From Megaleporinus macrocephalus (Eukaryota > Chordata > Actinopteri > Characiformes > Anostomidae), in contig CM038720.1 of NCBI GenBank assembly GCA_021613375.1, positions 3,783,889-3,847,888 of the forward strand: a DNA stretch of 64,000 bases. Reading direction: 5' to 3'. The position numbers were made by a program, and so were the translations under genes. Positions 16,140-27,799 of the stretch are shown here, one piece after another (position 1 is the first letter of the stretch; each line of letters starts with the position of its first letter). The notes beneath the pieces were generated by a model that was given only the letters and a program-made list of their open reading frames with translations, was not told where the DNA came from and made no database searches.

Positions 16140-16410
16140 TTTTTACTAGCATGCCGAAGCTTCTCATGAACAAAGGAGCCCATCTGCTGCGTCACACCAC
16201 TGAACACCTCCCAGAATAAAAGCCCCGGTCAGCAGCTGAGCACCCGCCTGGTCAATACCATAGATTTCATCACATTCCAGTCATGGACAGATGTGTTGAT
16301 GTGTAAATAGCAGCCTCCCATCCTGGCAAAGATCTTCAGCGTCACTGCTGTGCTGAAGATGGGGTGGTCCCTCTCCATTGAAGGATGGATTAAACAGTGG
16401 TTGATAATTG
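16140..16410 (-). other. GC-balanced unclassified stretch, possible repeat or pseudogene relic
   Basis: Two adjacent minus-strand frames (16229-16417 and 15970-16173) are open but interrupted by stops between them. The first contains FSTAVTLKIFARMGGCYLHI. I do not recognise a family; it may be a decayed mobile-element gene or chance. Confidence 0.2.
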
Positions 16411-16553
16411 TGTCCACTCACTGTCCACTCTATTAGACACTCCTACTACTTGCTGGTCCACCTTGTAGATGTAAAGTCAGAGACAGTAGCTCATCTGCTG
16501 CTGCACAGTTTGTGTTCTCTAGTTCTTCATCAGTGGAAGGACACTGACCACTA
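16411..16553. mobile_element. Foldback MITE family, internal fragment in inverted orientation
   Basis: Reverse complement of the central part of the complete copies: ccttgtagatgtaaagtcag, agctcatctgctgctgcaca and the flanking cctactacttgctggtccac all occur inverted in 24700-24760. Both terminal arms are missing. Confidence 0.8.
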
Positions 16554-16559
16554 ACCCAC

Positions 16560-17022
16560 TTCCATGTCAGCAACTTTGACCATGAGATTAAAGTAAAAGC
16601 TTATAAATAACTGAGATAGTCTGAAAATAATTAAAAGTGTTGATTAATGTTTATATATTAATATAATTACTAAAAAAAACAAAAGTGGAACCTATTTATG
16701 CTTAGTTATCAATACATAATTATTATTACATGCTTAACAAATGAGCTGGTGATAACTTACATAGAGCTGTCTACATCTATAAGTAGTTTATTAATGAGTT
16801 TGCTGGGCAATAACTAAAGTGTAACATATGAATGATGTATTATTAATACATTAATACAAATTACCTGGAGTGTTCAGAGAATTATTTACTATAAAATATT
16901 TATGAATAGTTTACATAACAATAACTTAAGTGGAACTTATTTATGCTTAATAATGAATACACAATTGTTATATGTATACAAATGATGCTGAGAGTTTACA
17001 AAGAGCTATTGATATATTTAAG

Positions 17023-17059
<37 letters not shown>

Positions 17060-17820
17060 AATTTGCAAGACCACAACTACAACTAAACTTATTAATTCTT
17101 AATAACTACAGACTGACTCTTAATAAGTGCTTATATTTTATAATTTAAGGTTCTAAACTGTCAAACTATATAGAGAAAAGTTATAAATACTGTTAATGTA
17201 AATGGTTTTACAGTACATTTACTGTATAATTACATAATTCTAGTGGTGGCAGCATTAAATATTATTTACTAGATAATTTGATTGTTGTGAATTCAGATTA
17301 TTAACACCAGTTAATATTTCTCAATTATCATGTCAAGTTCAAGTACATTATTAACTGAAATACTATAAATAATTAACATTTAATTCACCTAATTTCCTCA
17401 GAAATTGCTTAATTACCAACTTTCAGAAAACCCATAATACTAGTACCTTTATAACACATTCATACGACTGCTTACAAATGTTTTGTTTCTATTTATTATT
17501 ATATTATTAATTGTTTACTAAGAATTCATACATTATTAAGAAGCAGACCTTAAAATAAAGGGTTTAACTTAATACTGGTATTGAAACTGGAGCTTATGTA
17601 GGATTAGTTTTCATGTGGGGTCTGGTTTATTAAATTTTTCTATTATTCTTTTATATTTTTGTATCACATGACGCATCTCTGCCCTACTTTCTCTCTGCGT
17701 CCTGCTGCAGTGCAGAGTGCTCCAAACTTTCACTCTCTGAGACGTCAGACGTTGTACTGGGTCATTGGCGCAGAATTCAATTAAGCTTCTTCGTATTTTC
17801 TCCGCTGCTGTTTTGCCGGA
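16560..17820. other. AT-rich intergenic DNA with a weak 250-bp duplication
   Basis: Very AT-rich and without ORFs. The motif aagtggaacctatttatgct at about 16683 recurs as aagtggaacttatttatgct at about 16930, so a roughly 248-bp unit is imperfectly duplicated. An ATT trinucleotide run sits near 17021-17055. From 17690 the composition is more balanced. Confidence 0.6.
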
Positions 17821-17974
17821 GTGGCCTCAGAGGGATGGAGTGATAATGGAACTCTCAGTCTGCCAGAGACCATAACACACCCACAGCTGCAGTTACTTTC
17901 AGATCATTTCATTCCACCTTTTCATTCCCTTAAAGACCAGCTGGTTAAATTAGATGCCGAGACAGAGCAAATAT

Positions 17975-18252
17975 CTGTACATACATACATACATACATAC
18001 ATACATACATACACATACACACACATACATACATACATACATACACACATACACACACACATACATACATACACAAATACATGCATACATACATACATAC
18101 GTACATACATACACAAATACATGCATACATACGTACATACATACACATATACATGCATACATACATACATACATACATACATACACATATACATGCATAC
18201 ATACATACATACATACATACATACATACATACATACATACACATATAATACA
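17975..18252. repeat. ACAT tetranucleotide microsatellite
   Basis: Long catacatacatacat run interrupted by acacacac, aatacatgc and cgtacat variants. Open frames on both strands are low-complexity repeats (YIHT and MYVC) and are not genes. Confidence 0.97.
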
Positions 18253-18376
18253 TACAGAAACTAAAAACTAAACGTGAGGTCAGTCCTGCAAGTCTTTGTT
18301 CTGCTTCTCTGCTGAAATGGGCCTTTAGCTCCGGCTGTGAAACAACAGATGGACCATTATAGAGATCCAGGCTTTA

Positions 18377-18443
<67 letters not shown>

Positions 18444-18582
18444 TCATGCTCTCTCACACATACACACACTGGGACACACACACACATACATACACACACA
18501 CACATACATATACACTCACACATGCACACACTGACACACACACAAACACACACTGACACACACTCTCACGCACACACACTCA
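18377..18582. repeat. CA dinucleotide microsatellite
   Basis: Perfect ca run at 18378-18441, then interrupted acacac/cata/ctcaca stretches. Confidence 0.97.
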
Positions 18583-18704
18583 GTGCTGATGTGCTGTTGC
18601 AGTGTGATGATCAGACACACATGCAGGTTTAGTCTATTAGTGTCTTTACACTGTGATCAGACTGCAGTACCTTTCAGCAGCACTGGTGGGCAGCACTCAT
18701 CAGT

Positions 18705-19258
18705 ATACCTTCTCTTCTCTTCCTCTCTTCCCATATTTTATTTTCTTCTTTTCTCTTCTCACTCCTTCTCTTCTTTTCTTACTCCGTCTCTTCTTTTCTT
18801 ACTCCTTCTCTTCTCCTCTTCTCTTCTCTTCTCTTCCTCTCTTCCCATATCTTATTTTCTTCTTTTCTCTTCTCACTCCTTCTCTTCTTTTCTTACTCCG
18901 TCTCTTCTCCTCTTCTCTTCTCTTCTCTTCTCTTCTCTTCTCTTCTCTTCTTCTTGTCTCTTCCCTCTTTTCTCTTCTCTTTTCATTCCTTCTCTTCTTC
19001 TTTTCTTTTCTCACTCTTCTTCTCTTCTCCCCTTCCCTTCTTCTCTTCTCTTCTTCTTTTCTCTTCTCACTCCTATTTTCTTCTCTATTCACTTCTCTCT
19101 TCATTCCTCATCTGTTCTGTTCTCTTCTTTCCTTTAATCATCTCTTATGTACTAGATCTACTTTTGTTTCTCTGTCTTCTGTCCTCTTCTTTCCTCTTCT
19201 CTCATTTTCTCTTCATTCCCTCTTTCTCCTCTACCCATCACTCTTCTCCTCTGCCCTG
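18705..19258. repeat. Polypyrimidine tract (TCTTC-rich)
   Basis: About 550 bp of almost only C and T on the + strand, from ttctcttctcttcctc and related units, with an internal duplication (ctcttcccatattttatttt at 18726 and its variant near 18840). Three overlapping open frames encode only S/L/F runs and are not genes. Confidence 0.95.
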
Positions 19259-19259
19259 T

Positions 19260-19723
19260 AGAACCACCCTGGGTTGCCTAAAGAACCACACAATGGATAA
19301 TTATTCAAAAATGTGTAAATGTCCAGCAGGAAATGTAGATTTGTAGGAGAAATCCTCACAAATCTGATCTAATTTGACTTGCATATGTAATATGTCTACT
19401 ATAAGATCATTACTTTCTGTTTACTTTTAGATTTAATTTCCTTTAATCTGTGCAGAATGCTTTACTGTGTTGACAGATCATTTTACAGAAATTAGACAAA
19501 ATACTGAGAATATTTTGCAACAGTCTTAAATGAGAGAAGTCAGTTATATTGACTGAAAGGTACTGCGCAGGTGTTTAGTGTTAAAGGGAACCATGTTTTT
19601 TAAAGAACCGTACAGCAGCATATGTGTCATGGAGAAAGATTCATTGTGATTTCATTGTGCACCAGTAAAACATTGGATCCATATACAGCTTCTGCCTGTA
19701 AAGATCACCCGAGAAACCATTAT
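19260..19723. other. Unclassified intergenic DNA with 'agaacc' MITE-like scraps
   Basis: Contains motifs such as agaaccac and aaagaaccgtac that resemble the element at 59080-59452, but too little remains for a boundary. Otherwise nothing supported. Confidence 0.4.
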
Positions 19724-19750
19724 TAAGGGTTAGGGTTAGGGTTAGGGTTA
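19724..19750. repeat. Short interstitial telomeric repeat
   Basis: Four head-to-tail gggtta units, equal to the vertebrate telomere hexamer, followed by a short TA run. Too short to suggest a chromosome fusion by itself. Confidence 0.9.
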
Positions 19751-19880
19751 ATATATATATTAAAGTTCTATATCATTAAATGTTATTCCTGTATGTCTAG
19801 GCAAAAAACACTAAGAAATATGAATATTTATATGACAATTTTATTTATTTTAACTAATTTTCACTGACTGCTTTTATGAT

Positions 19881-20082
19881 ATCATCACTGTCCAATGAAA
19901 AAAAAAAACATTTGTTGATTTTTATTTTTTTACATCATTTGAACACGACAGCTGCTGTACACACTGTTCGAAAAATGAATGGACCCATAAAAATGCTCCA
20001 AAACATTCTGGTTCCATTGACTTACATTGAAAGTAAAGACAGTTTTTTAGGTGTCCTATAAAAACGTTTTGGAGCGACGATA
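19881..20082. mobile_element. MITE, 'tcatcactgtcc' family, copy A
   Basis: Starts atcatcactgtccaatgaaa and ends in a decayed inverted copy. Internal signatures shared with five other copies: gaatggacccataaaaatgc, ctccaaaacattctggttcc and attgacttacattgaaagta. It has no coding capacity. Confidence 0.75.
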
Positions 20083-21230
20083 AAGCTTCTAATAGACGTC
20101 TCTGCTTTTTATACATTTGAATGCCATTTATTCCTCCAATAGAGCTCTAACTGTGGTCATCACTGGTCAATGTAAGTAATCTCCCATCCATTGACAAGCT
20201 CATTTCTTTTCTTATGCTATTAAATATCAATCATTCTTTTTTATATTGCTCTTATTGTGTTATCGTCTTGCTGTCCAGTGTTGAACCAGGGGAGGATGGC
20301 CTTCTCTGAAGGGGTCTTCTTCTTGGCTTGCTCATTTCGGAGCTCATAGAATGAATACATGTAAAGTAAATGCTACAATGGAATAAGAATCAATCTTAAT
20401 TGATGGACTAGTGTTTGTATAAATTTTTGTATGTTTTGTGGTCATTGTTGTGAGTGAAATCCAGTAAACCAGATTAATTAAAGCCCCTCTCGTCCACATA
20501 ACACCCTACAGACAAACAGACAGATGGTGGACATTATAAACACACTCTGTTACACTCTGCGGCTTTAATAGGTCACTACAGTCAGATCCACGTTATCCTA
20601 AAGCTTAGCACTAATGGCTGAGTTGTCTCTCTCTCTCCCGCCCAGGCACAGGAAGGGTTAATGGACGTCAGTCCCACCCACTCAGAATCTCTCGGTGACC
20701 TAAATAATCCAACAGGCAGCTACATATAGAGAGCCCTCCCCTCTTCCTCCATATCTCCCTGCTTCCTCTTCTCCTTCCATCTCTCCTTCTTGGATGTACT
20801 TGACGTAATTGATGTTTTTGTTTATGTGCCAGTGATGTATTTGAACTACGCAGCTATACAGAATTCCCAGAATTCCTTGATCCATTGCTGCTCCAGTGTC
20901 GGTACTGATTTTATCTTAATGGACTGATTCCGAACGCAGCCCCTCCTGGACCCTGTATAGGCTCCTCAGTGGACAGCAGGGGTACCCATGATGCGAGGCT
21001 GGGAGTGGCTCTGGCTGGCTGCAGCCTGTCTCTGTGTGTGAGTGTGTGTTTGGCGGAGTGATGGCTGTGTGTCACTGTGTGTTTCTCTGCAGGGATCAGC
21101 TGGTGTCTAATCCCGCAGCGCTGAGCAGATCAGAGCGGCTCGGTCTTTGTCTCTGCAGCACATGCAGGAGGGGGTCCGGGTGTGTGTGTGTGTGTGTCTG
21201 TGTGATCTGTTCAGCCACCTTCACATAATC
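20083..21230. other. Intergenic DNA, partly GC-balanced
   Basis: No gene that I can support. A GC-balanced island at about 20600-20720 and 20930-21200 includes a short GT run at 21180-21200. Small open frames here have no family signature. Confidence 0.4.
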
Positions 21231-21472
21231 GCTGCACAAAGAGAAAACACGTATTCACGAAATGACAACTTTACAGCACAGGCCCAAAACATCTTTACTT
21301 TCAATGGAAGTCAATGGAACCAGAAATATTTACAAGCTGATTTGGAGCATTTCTATTGGTCCGTTCATCATGAAATCTTTACACAAGGGAAACAGCAGCT
21401 GCTGCTTTCAAATAAGGTAGAAAAATAAAAATGGACAAAAGTGGAGATACATTTTTTGTTGGACAGGGATAA
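21231..21472. mobile_element. MITE, 'tcatcactgtcc' family, copy B (inverted)
   Basis: Reverse-complement arrangement of the family: tcaatggaagtcaatggaac, gagcatttctattggtccgt, tcatcatgaaat and agaaaaataaaaatgg in that order. The ends are decayed. Confidence 0.75.
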
Positions 21473-21510
21473 TACACGGTCATAAAATCTATCTTTGCAG
21501 TCTACAGGTA

Positions 21511-22024
21511 CACTACTGCTCAACAGTTTAGGATCACTTTAGAATTTTTCATGCAATTTTAGGCAATTCACAAACAATATTGTTCATTTCACAACTAATG
21601 TAAGTGTATCAGATGATTTTTAAAGAATAAAAATGTTTGTATTAAAGTCTATTTTTTGTATAGAGGCTTTTTTTGCATATAGTCTATTATCAGCAATTCT
21701 CATTCCTCTGTCTAAATCTCCTGGTACGACCACCAATCCAAGTTAAGGATGTTATTGGACTAATTGGTTGTTAGGACACTCTTGCTCAATTGTGATCACA
21801 GCTGAAAAACATTCTACTAATAAGTGAGTATAAAAGGGAGAACAACATTCTAGGTTAGTTTAGTATCTGAAGATCAGCAGTTGATGGCTTGCTGACCGAC
21901 TCACAATGACCAGAAAGAACCAACTTTCTTTAGAGACCCGTCAGTCCATTGTTGTGTTAAGGAAGAAGATCCTCCATTAAAACAAGAACATTTCACTGTG
22001 ATCCCAAACTTTTGAGCAGTAGTG
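21511..22024 (+). mobile_element. Tc1-like non-autonomous element, complete ends
   Basis: Terminal inverted repeats of 27 bp with two mismatches: left begins cactactgctcaacagttta, right ends aaacttttgagcagtagtg. TA lies directly outside both ends, the target-site duplication of Tc1/mariner elements. Inside, an ATG at 21906 opens the same short transposase start as the copy at 15117-15593, and the remaining transposase is deleted. Loss of the catalytic part makes this a deletion derivative dependent on a full-length relative. Confidence 0.92.
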
Positions 22025-22029
22025 TATGA

Positions 22030-22890
22030 TAAAACTTTATTGATGCCAAAGGTAGCATATAGTTTAAATCACATATATAGTTTAGAGTCACCATATTGAA
22101 GCAAAACCATGTACCTTGTACTCTATAGGAGGAACGAGGGTTGAAAAAATGACAAATAGATGAGTGCAGGTATGTCTGTGGATTAGTGTTTGCCTTAAAA
22201 GACATGCAGTTGAGTGGCTGTAGGTTATATGAAACCATGATGTTTGGGTGTGACCGAATATGAATAGGACTCTATGGGGAAAAAAGAGGGATGGAAAAAA
22301 AACGACAAACAGCCGAGTGCAGGTCGAACCAACACGACAGGCGTGGTTGAGGGTCTACCCTGAGTCAGTGTATACGAAATGATGTCTGTCGGTCAAGTAG
22401 AAGTTGAGTAGATTGGCGTGCACTTTTCCATCCTATTCATTCTCTATGGGAAAAGTAGAGAATCCATAAGGAAAGTATTCTGAAGGTGTTACCTGAAAGC
22501 ATGACAGAGTGAAGTATCTCCCACGGCAGCTGCGGATGGGGCGGAGGGGGGGTTGGGGGTGTGGGATGTGCAGGACGATGCAGGCCTCAGGTGTGAGATC
22601 AGAGTGATCTCATTTGAAGCTGTGGCAGCGTAGAATCAGGTCAATCAGATACACACCTCACTGACTCCCGGACCACAAACACGAGTGATTGAAACCCTCA
22701 CACAGAGACCTCTCCCAGACTTCTTCATCGTCCAGTAATTGTGTTCCTGAACTACACTACAGCAGGAACACAAAACGGGTGTCAGAGCAGAGCAAACTTC
22801 AGACCCTCCAAACAGAAGTGATACATCATATTTATCAGATTTAATTCTAACACACTGTTTCCACACAGATACAACTCCCACACTGTATTT
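22030..22890. other. Unclassified intergenic DNA
   Basis: Moderately AT-rich, then GC-balanced after 22500. A short motif (gacaaa-ag-gagtgcaggt) appears twice, near 22150 and 22305. No gene supported. Confidence 0.45.
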
Positions 22891-22897
22891 ACACTTA

Positions 22898-23424
22898 CAG
22901 ACTGTAGTTCATCTGATTCTCTGTATACTTATATATTACCCTGTTCTTCAATAATCAGGACCCCCACAGGACCACCACAGAGCAGATACTATTAGGGAGG
23001 TGGATCATTCTCAGCACTGCAGTGACACATTGTTGTGATGGTGTGAGTGGATCAGACACAGCAGTGCTGCTGCTGCTGGAGTGTTTAAACACCTCAGTGT
23101 CACTGCTGGACTGAGAATCGTCCACCAACCAAAAGTATCCAGACAGCAGTGTCCTGTGGGCGGTGTCCTGTGTCCACTGATGAAGGACTAGAGGAACACA
23201 AACTGTGCAGCAGCAGATGAGCTACTGTCTCTGACTTTACATCTACAAGGTGGACCAGCAAGTAGTAGGAGTGTCTAACAGAGTGGACAGTGAGTGGACA
23301 TAGTGCTGTGTCTGATCCACTCACACCAGCACAACACATACTAACACATCACCACTACATCAGTGTCACTGCAGTGCTGAGAATGACCCACCTCCCTAAT
23401 AGTATCTGCTCTGTGGTGGTCCTC
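22898..23424. mobile_element. Foldback MITE, one outer end missing
   Basis: Long inverted arms: aggacccccacaggaccacc at 22957 returns inverted as the gtggtggtcct end at 23424, and gtgagtggatcagacacagc returns inverted near 23310. The central part has aggtggaccagcaagtagta. Outermost sequence and any TA array are absent on the right. Confidence 0.85.
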
Positions 23425-24253
23425 ATCATATTTGAGTAAAAGGCTTGAACGTTTTACGTTACACATGGAATATAAAAGGTTTGAGAGGTTCTTCACACTC
23501 ATTCATCTTAAACATGAACCTATAGGGGATGAAGTTGGTAGGTGGTCACCAACACTAGTCCTGGAGATCTCCTGACCACAAGCTGCCTTATAAGTCCTTT
23601 AACCCATGTGGCAGATTGTGGTCAGAATATGTAGATAAGCAGTACAGAATGTAAATAAGTGTATTTCTCAGTACGTTTTCACCGTCGTTCCTGTCAAATG
23701 AGCAAGATCTTCCATCTTCAGGCTTTTTAATTCCGCCTCATTGATCCAGACTCTTGGCTGGAGGCCGAGGTGATGACAGACAGTGTTTCTTTTCTTTCAG
23801 CCTCTCTTTAAGAAACAAAATGCGGCTTCTGTACTCGCCTGGGGTCAGAGCCAGATTGGACAGTGTCTTCATCACCACCCCCCAAACAACCCCCCTTTTC
23901 ACCTCCCTCAGCGCTCCAGCCTTCGCATCAACAGCATTCAGCCCGGAGGCACAGACAGCCAATCAGCTTCCAGAGCTGGGCGCCAGTGGGAGCTGATTGG
24001 AGGAGGTGTGTGGGAGTCTCCAGGTAGAACTAGTCACCCTGGAGTGAAAAACAACCTCAGAGCCATCATTATCCCCTTTATCGAACTCAGCATTGCAGCA
24101 AATGCAATACATCAGCGTGACCCCGGGCCAAATGAGCTCCAGTTATAGCCTCAGCCTGATTTGTGTGCCCCTCCCCACCAACCTGACCACCTCCTCAACA
24201 TTTCCACAACATTGCACTGTATGAGAAATTTTCAGCATGTGGGTCTTTTAATT

Positions 24254-24256
<3 letters not shown>
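23425..24256. other. Unique GC-balanced DNA without a supported gene
   Basis: Contains overlapping open frames on both strands (23738-24148), but none shows codon-level or family evidence. It could hold regulatory sequence. Confidence 0.4.

Positions 24257-24332
<76 letters not shown>
24257..24332. repeat. AT dinucleotide array
   Basis: Perfect (at)n of about 75 bp, directly adjoining the left end of the foldback element at 24333. Confidence 0.98.
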
Positions 24333-24336
<4 letters not shown>

Positions 24337-24945
24337 TGTAACATTAAAACCACATTGTATCTACACTCACTGTCCACTGTATCAGCTCCATTCTCTGTAT
24401 ACTTTATTACTCTGTTTTTTAATGATCAGGACCCCCACAGGACCACCACAGAGCAGGTACTATTAGGGAGGTGGGTCATTCTCAGCTCTGCAGTGACACT
24501 GACATGGTGGTGGTGTGTTAGTTATTGTGTGTTGTGCTGGTGTGAGTGGATAAGACACAGCAGTGCTGCTGCTGGAATGTTTAAACACCTCAGTGTCACT
24601 GCTGGACTGAGAACTGTCCACCAACCAAAACTATCCAGACAGCAGTGTCCTGTGGGCGGCGTCCTGTGTCCACTGATGAAGGACTAGAGGAACACAAACA
24701 GTGCAGCAGCAGATGAGCTACTGTCTCTGACTTTACATCTACAAGGTGGACCAGCAAGTAGTAGGAGTGTCTAACAGAGTCGACAGTGAGTGAACACAGT
24801 GTGTGTGTCTGCTGTGTCTGATCCACTCACACCAGCACAACACACACTACTAACACACCACCACCACGTCAGTGTCACTGCAGTGCTAAGTGTGACACGC
24901 CACCCAAATAGTACCTGCTGTGTGGTGGTCCTGTGGGGGTCCTGA
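24333..24945. mobile_element. Foldback MITE, near-complete copy between TA arrays
   Basis: About 610 bp between an AT array on the left and a TA array on the right. The left arm (atctacactcactgtccact, atgatcaggacccccacagg, cagtgacactgacatggtgg, gtgctggtgtgagtgga) is repeated inverted in the right arm (tccactcacaccagcac, cagtgtcactgcagtgctaa, tcctgtgggggtcctga). The middle is a unique core. It has no coding capacity: the open frames are repeat-encoded and shared by several copies. The superfamily is unknown to me. Confidence 0.85.
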
Positions 24946-24975
24946 CCACTATATATATATATATATATATATATG
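24946..24975. repeat. TA dinucleotide array
   Basis: About 28 bp of perfect ta repeats at the right edge of the foldback element. Confidence 0.95.
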
Positions 24976-25079
24976 TATGAATAGTGTAATACGCAATTTA
25001 CTAACATAGCTAGCATTATGAGTAATAAGTGTTTTATATGTGTACATTGTTTTATAATACATATCATAAATAGATACAT

Positions 25080-25800
25080 TTACATTTACATTTACATTTA
25101 CGGCATTTAGCAGATGCTCTTATCCAGGGCGACTTACAGAAGTGCTTAGTGTTCAGTCAGAGTATGAGTATGAGAGATGGCGGGTCAAGCCGAGCCGTAC
25201 TTGAAGCGCGAAGGGCTCGAGGTGTGGATCGACTTTTGACCATTGCCATAAGGTCAGGAGCTGGTCCATTCTTGGCTTTGTAGGCATCAGAACTTTAAAC
25301 TGAATGTGAGCAGCTACAGGAAGCCAGTGAAGGGAGCGCAGCAGTGGAGTGACATGAGTGAACTTGGGAAGTTTGAAGACGAGCCTTGCTGCTGCATTCT
25401 GGATCAGTTGTAAGGGCCTGATGGTCTGCAGAGGAAGACCAGCCAGGAGCGAGTTGCAGTAGTGGAGCCTTGAAATGTCAAGAGACTGGACGAGCACCTG
25501 GGAGGCCTCCTGAGAGAGGAAGGGTCGGATGCGTCTGATGTTGTGGAGAATGTATCTGCATGACCGAGTCAGGTTCGTAATATGGGCTGAGAATGATAAC
25601 TGGTCATCCAGAGTCACACCAAGGTTTCTTGCATCTTTAGACGGAACAATGACATGATGACATGATCCTGCTGAGGACCTGTAGTTCCAGGGATGAACAG
25701 CAGCTTAATCTTGCTGGGATTGAGCTTCAGATGATGAGCTGTCATCCATGAAGAGATGTCAGTCAGACATGCAGAGATGCGACTGCAAACCTGAGTATCA
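25080..25800 (-). mobile_element. L2/CR1-type LINE, 5'-truncated 3' end
   Basis: The minus strand encodes the C-terminal part of a non-LTR reverse transcriptase ORF2: SRLHYCNSLLAGLPLQTIRP, LQLIQNAAARLVF and HVTPLLRSLHWLPVAA are signature blocks of fish L2-like elements. Upstream in another frame come WMTAHHLKLNPSKIKLLF and FIPG, so the frame is broken near 25620, and the C-terminus is also shifted and stopped. The 3' tail ends in TAAATG repeats (tacatttacattta on +) beside gcatttagcagatgctctta. This is a dead copy that starts inside the RT region. Confidence 0.88.
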
Positions 25801-26700
25801 GATCATAACTTTACATATGTTAATATTTGTCCATAAGTGACAAATATTAAGGTAAATCTATATGTGATAGTTGACATATATCATATATTTCAAACTCTTA
25901 TATTGCTATTTATTCGATTTCTGTATGCGTACCACAATAAACAGTGGCCAATGTATTTAATGCTACATATTTTTATTCCTGTATATCAGCTTTCTGAAAT
26001 AAAACTATTGCAAAGGTCAATGTTATGAGAACAAGACACAACTTATTGTACATTCATAATATGGACATTTTCAATCTAAAACAATTACACATCTATCACG
26101 ATGCCATATACAGTATTTAGTGTCCAAGACAGTATAATTGAATGGGCTGTAGGTCAGTTGGTCACCAGTGGGGTCCGTGAGCTTGTGCTGTTTGGAGACG
26201 CTGTGAGCTCTTCATCCCTGAGAAATGAGTCACACTCATTAGCCTTTATCAGACCAATCTCTGACGTCCAGGGCCGATTTAATGCCTGTATGTAAAACAT
26301 GCTGTGAGGAATCACACGGTTACGCCCATTTACTGCAGAGCCCGAGAGGCGACGCTGGTCTTCTCGCGCTGTCACTCACCCGTCAAACTGCCACAACTCA
26401 ATTTACAGGAAGGCCAGCTCCGGAGAGGCCGCCTTCACCACAGCGGGTCAGTGCAGAGCGACGAGATCCTGACTAACCTGCTATCTACATTATACAACAT
26501 ACCCTATACAACAATGTAGGACTTTAGAAACTAAATAATAATAACACAAGCTTTATGAAGTTAAATTGAATGGAAGTCAAGTTTGACACATCTTAATCAA
26601 AGACTTCACTCTTTTTATCTATTACATGTGATGTTAATGAAATATAGAATCATTCTTGCTTTAGTTATTAAAACTGCAGTTATAGTTCAATTATAATCTC
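25801..26700. other. Intergenic DNA with a GC-balanced island at 26140-26480
   Basis: 25801-26100 is AT-rich with nothing recognisable. 26140-26480 is balanced in composition and free of repeats, with short open frames on both strands that I cannot assign. It may be conserved non-coding DNA. Confidence 0.35.
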
Positions 26701-27780
26701 AAAGCTTATTATTCAGTAACTACTATCAGTTATTCAGTAAATACTAAGTTTTATTATTAATTGCTATCAATTATTTAGTAACTACTGTAAATTTGTTACT
26801 AAGTACCATACATTTTCAGTAACTGCTATACATTATTCAGCAACTAATGAGTTTTTCATTACGTACTTTGAATTTACGAGTGACTTGATTACGAGTGAGT
26901 TTTTGATTCATTTATGTGAATTATCCAGTAACGCTTATAAATTATTCCGAGTTTTTCATTTATTGCCATGAATCTTTCAGTAACTTCTATGAATAATTCA
27001 GTAACTACTGAGTTTTTTATTAATTACTATAAAGTATTCAGTAACTACTATAAATTATTCAGTAACTACTAAGTTTTTCATTAATTGCTATCAATTATTT
27101 AGTAACTACTATACATTTGTTGTTAAGTACTATGAATGCTTAGTAACTGCTGAACATTACTCAGCAATTAATGAGTTTTTCATTACTTAAATTTTCTAGT
27201 TACTACTGAGTTTTTCATTCGATGATGTGACTTTTTCAGTAATGCTTATAAATTATATAATAATTAGTTTTTCGTTTATTACTATGAATTTTTCAGTAAC
27301 TTCTATGACTTATTCAGTAACTAATGAGTTTGTATTACTATGAAATTTTCAGTAACTACTATGAATTATTCAGTAACTACTGAATTTTTCAGTTATTACT
27401 ATGAATTTTTCAGTAACTACTATAAATTATTCAGTAACTACTGAGTTTTTAATTTATTACTATGCATTTTTCAGTAACTACTATGAATTATTTAGTAACT
27501 TCTGAGTTTTATTACTATGAATTTTTCAGTAACTACTATGAATTATTCAGTAACTAATGAGTTTTTCACTAATGAATGTGAAGTATTCAGATACTACTAT
27601 AAATTATTCAGTAACTACCGAGTTTTTCATTTATTACTATGAATTTTTTAGTAATTATTATAATAGTTTCATTAGTCATTATAAATTATTCAGTATTTTG
27701 CTATGAATTGTTTGTGTAAATATAGTTTAATTCTTTTGTAATTAATACATATTCTGCAGTAACTACTATGAGTTTATCAG
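26700..27780. repeat. Degenerate AT-rich tandem repeat
   Basis: Imperfect units of about 24-60 bp built from ttcagtaactactatgaatt and gagtttttcatttattacta, repeated some 25-30 times. Non-coding. Confidence 0.9.
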
Positions 27781-27799
27781 TATCTGCTATGAAATATGA

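Noticed and set aside
17821..18271. Open frames over the ACAT array on both strands
   Set aside because: Low-complexity IHTY/MYVC repeats, a by-product of the tetranucleotide array.
18583..19346. Three overlapping serine/leucine/phenylalanine frames
   Set aside because: They derive from the TCTTC-type pyrimidine tract and all three frames are similarly open.
24161..24826. Several frames near 24.2-24.8 kb
   Set aside because: They run through the AT array and the foldback element, and the same peptides recur at other copies (23100, 30300).
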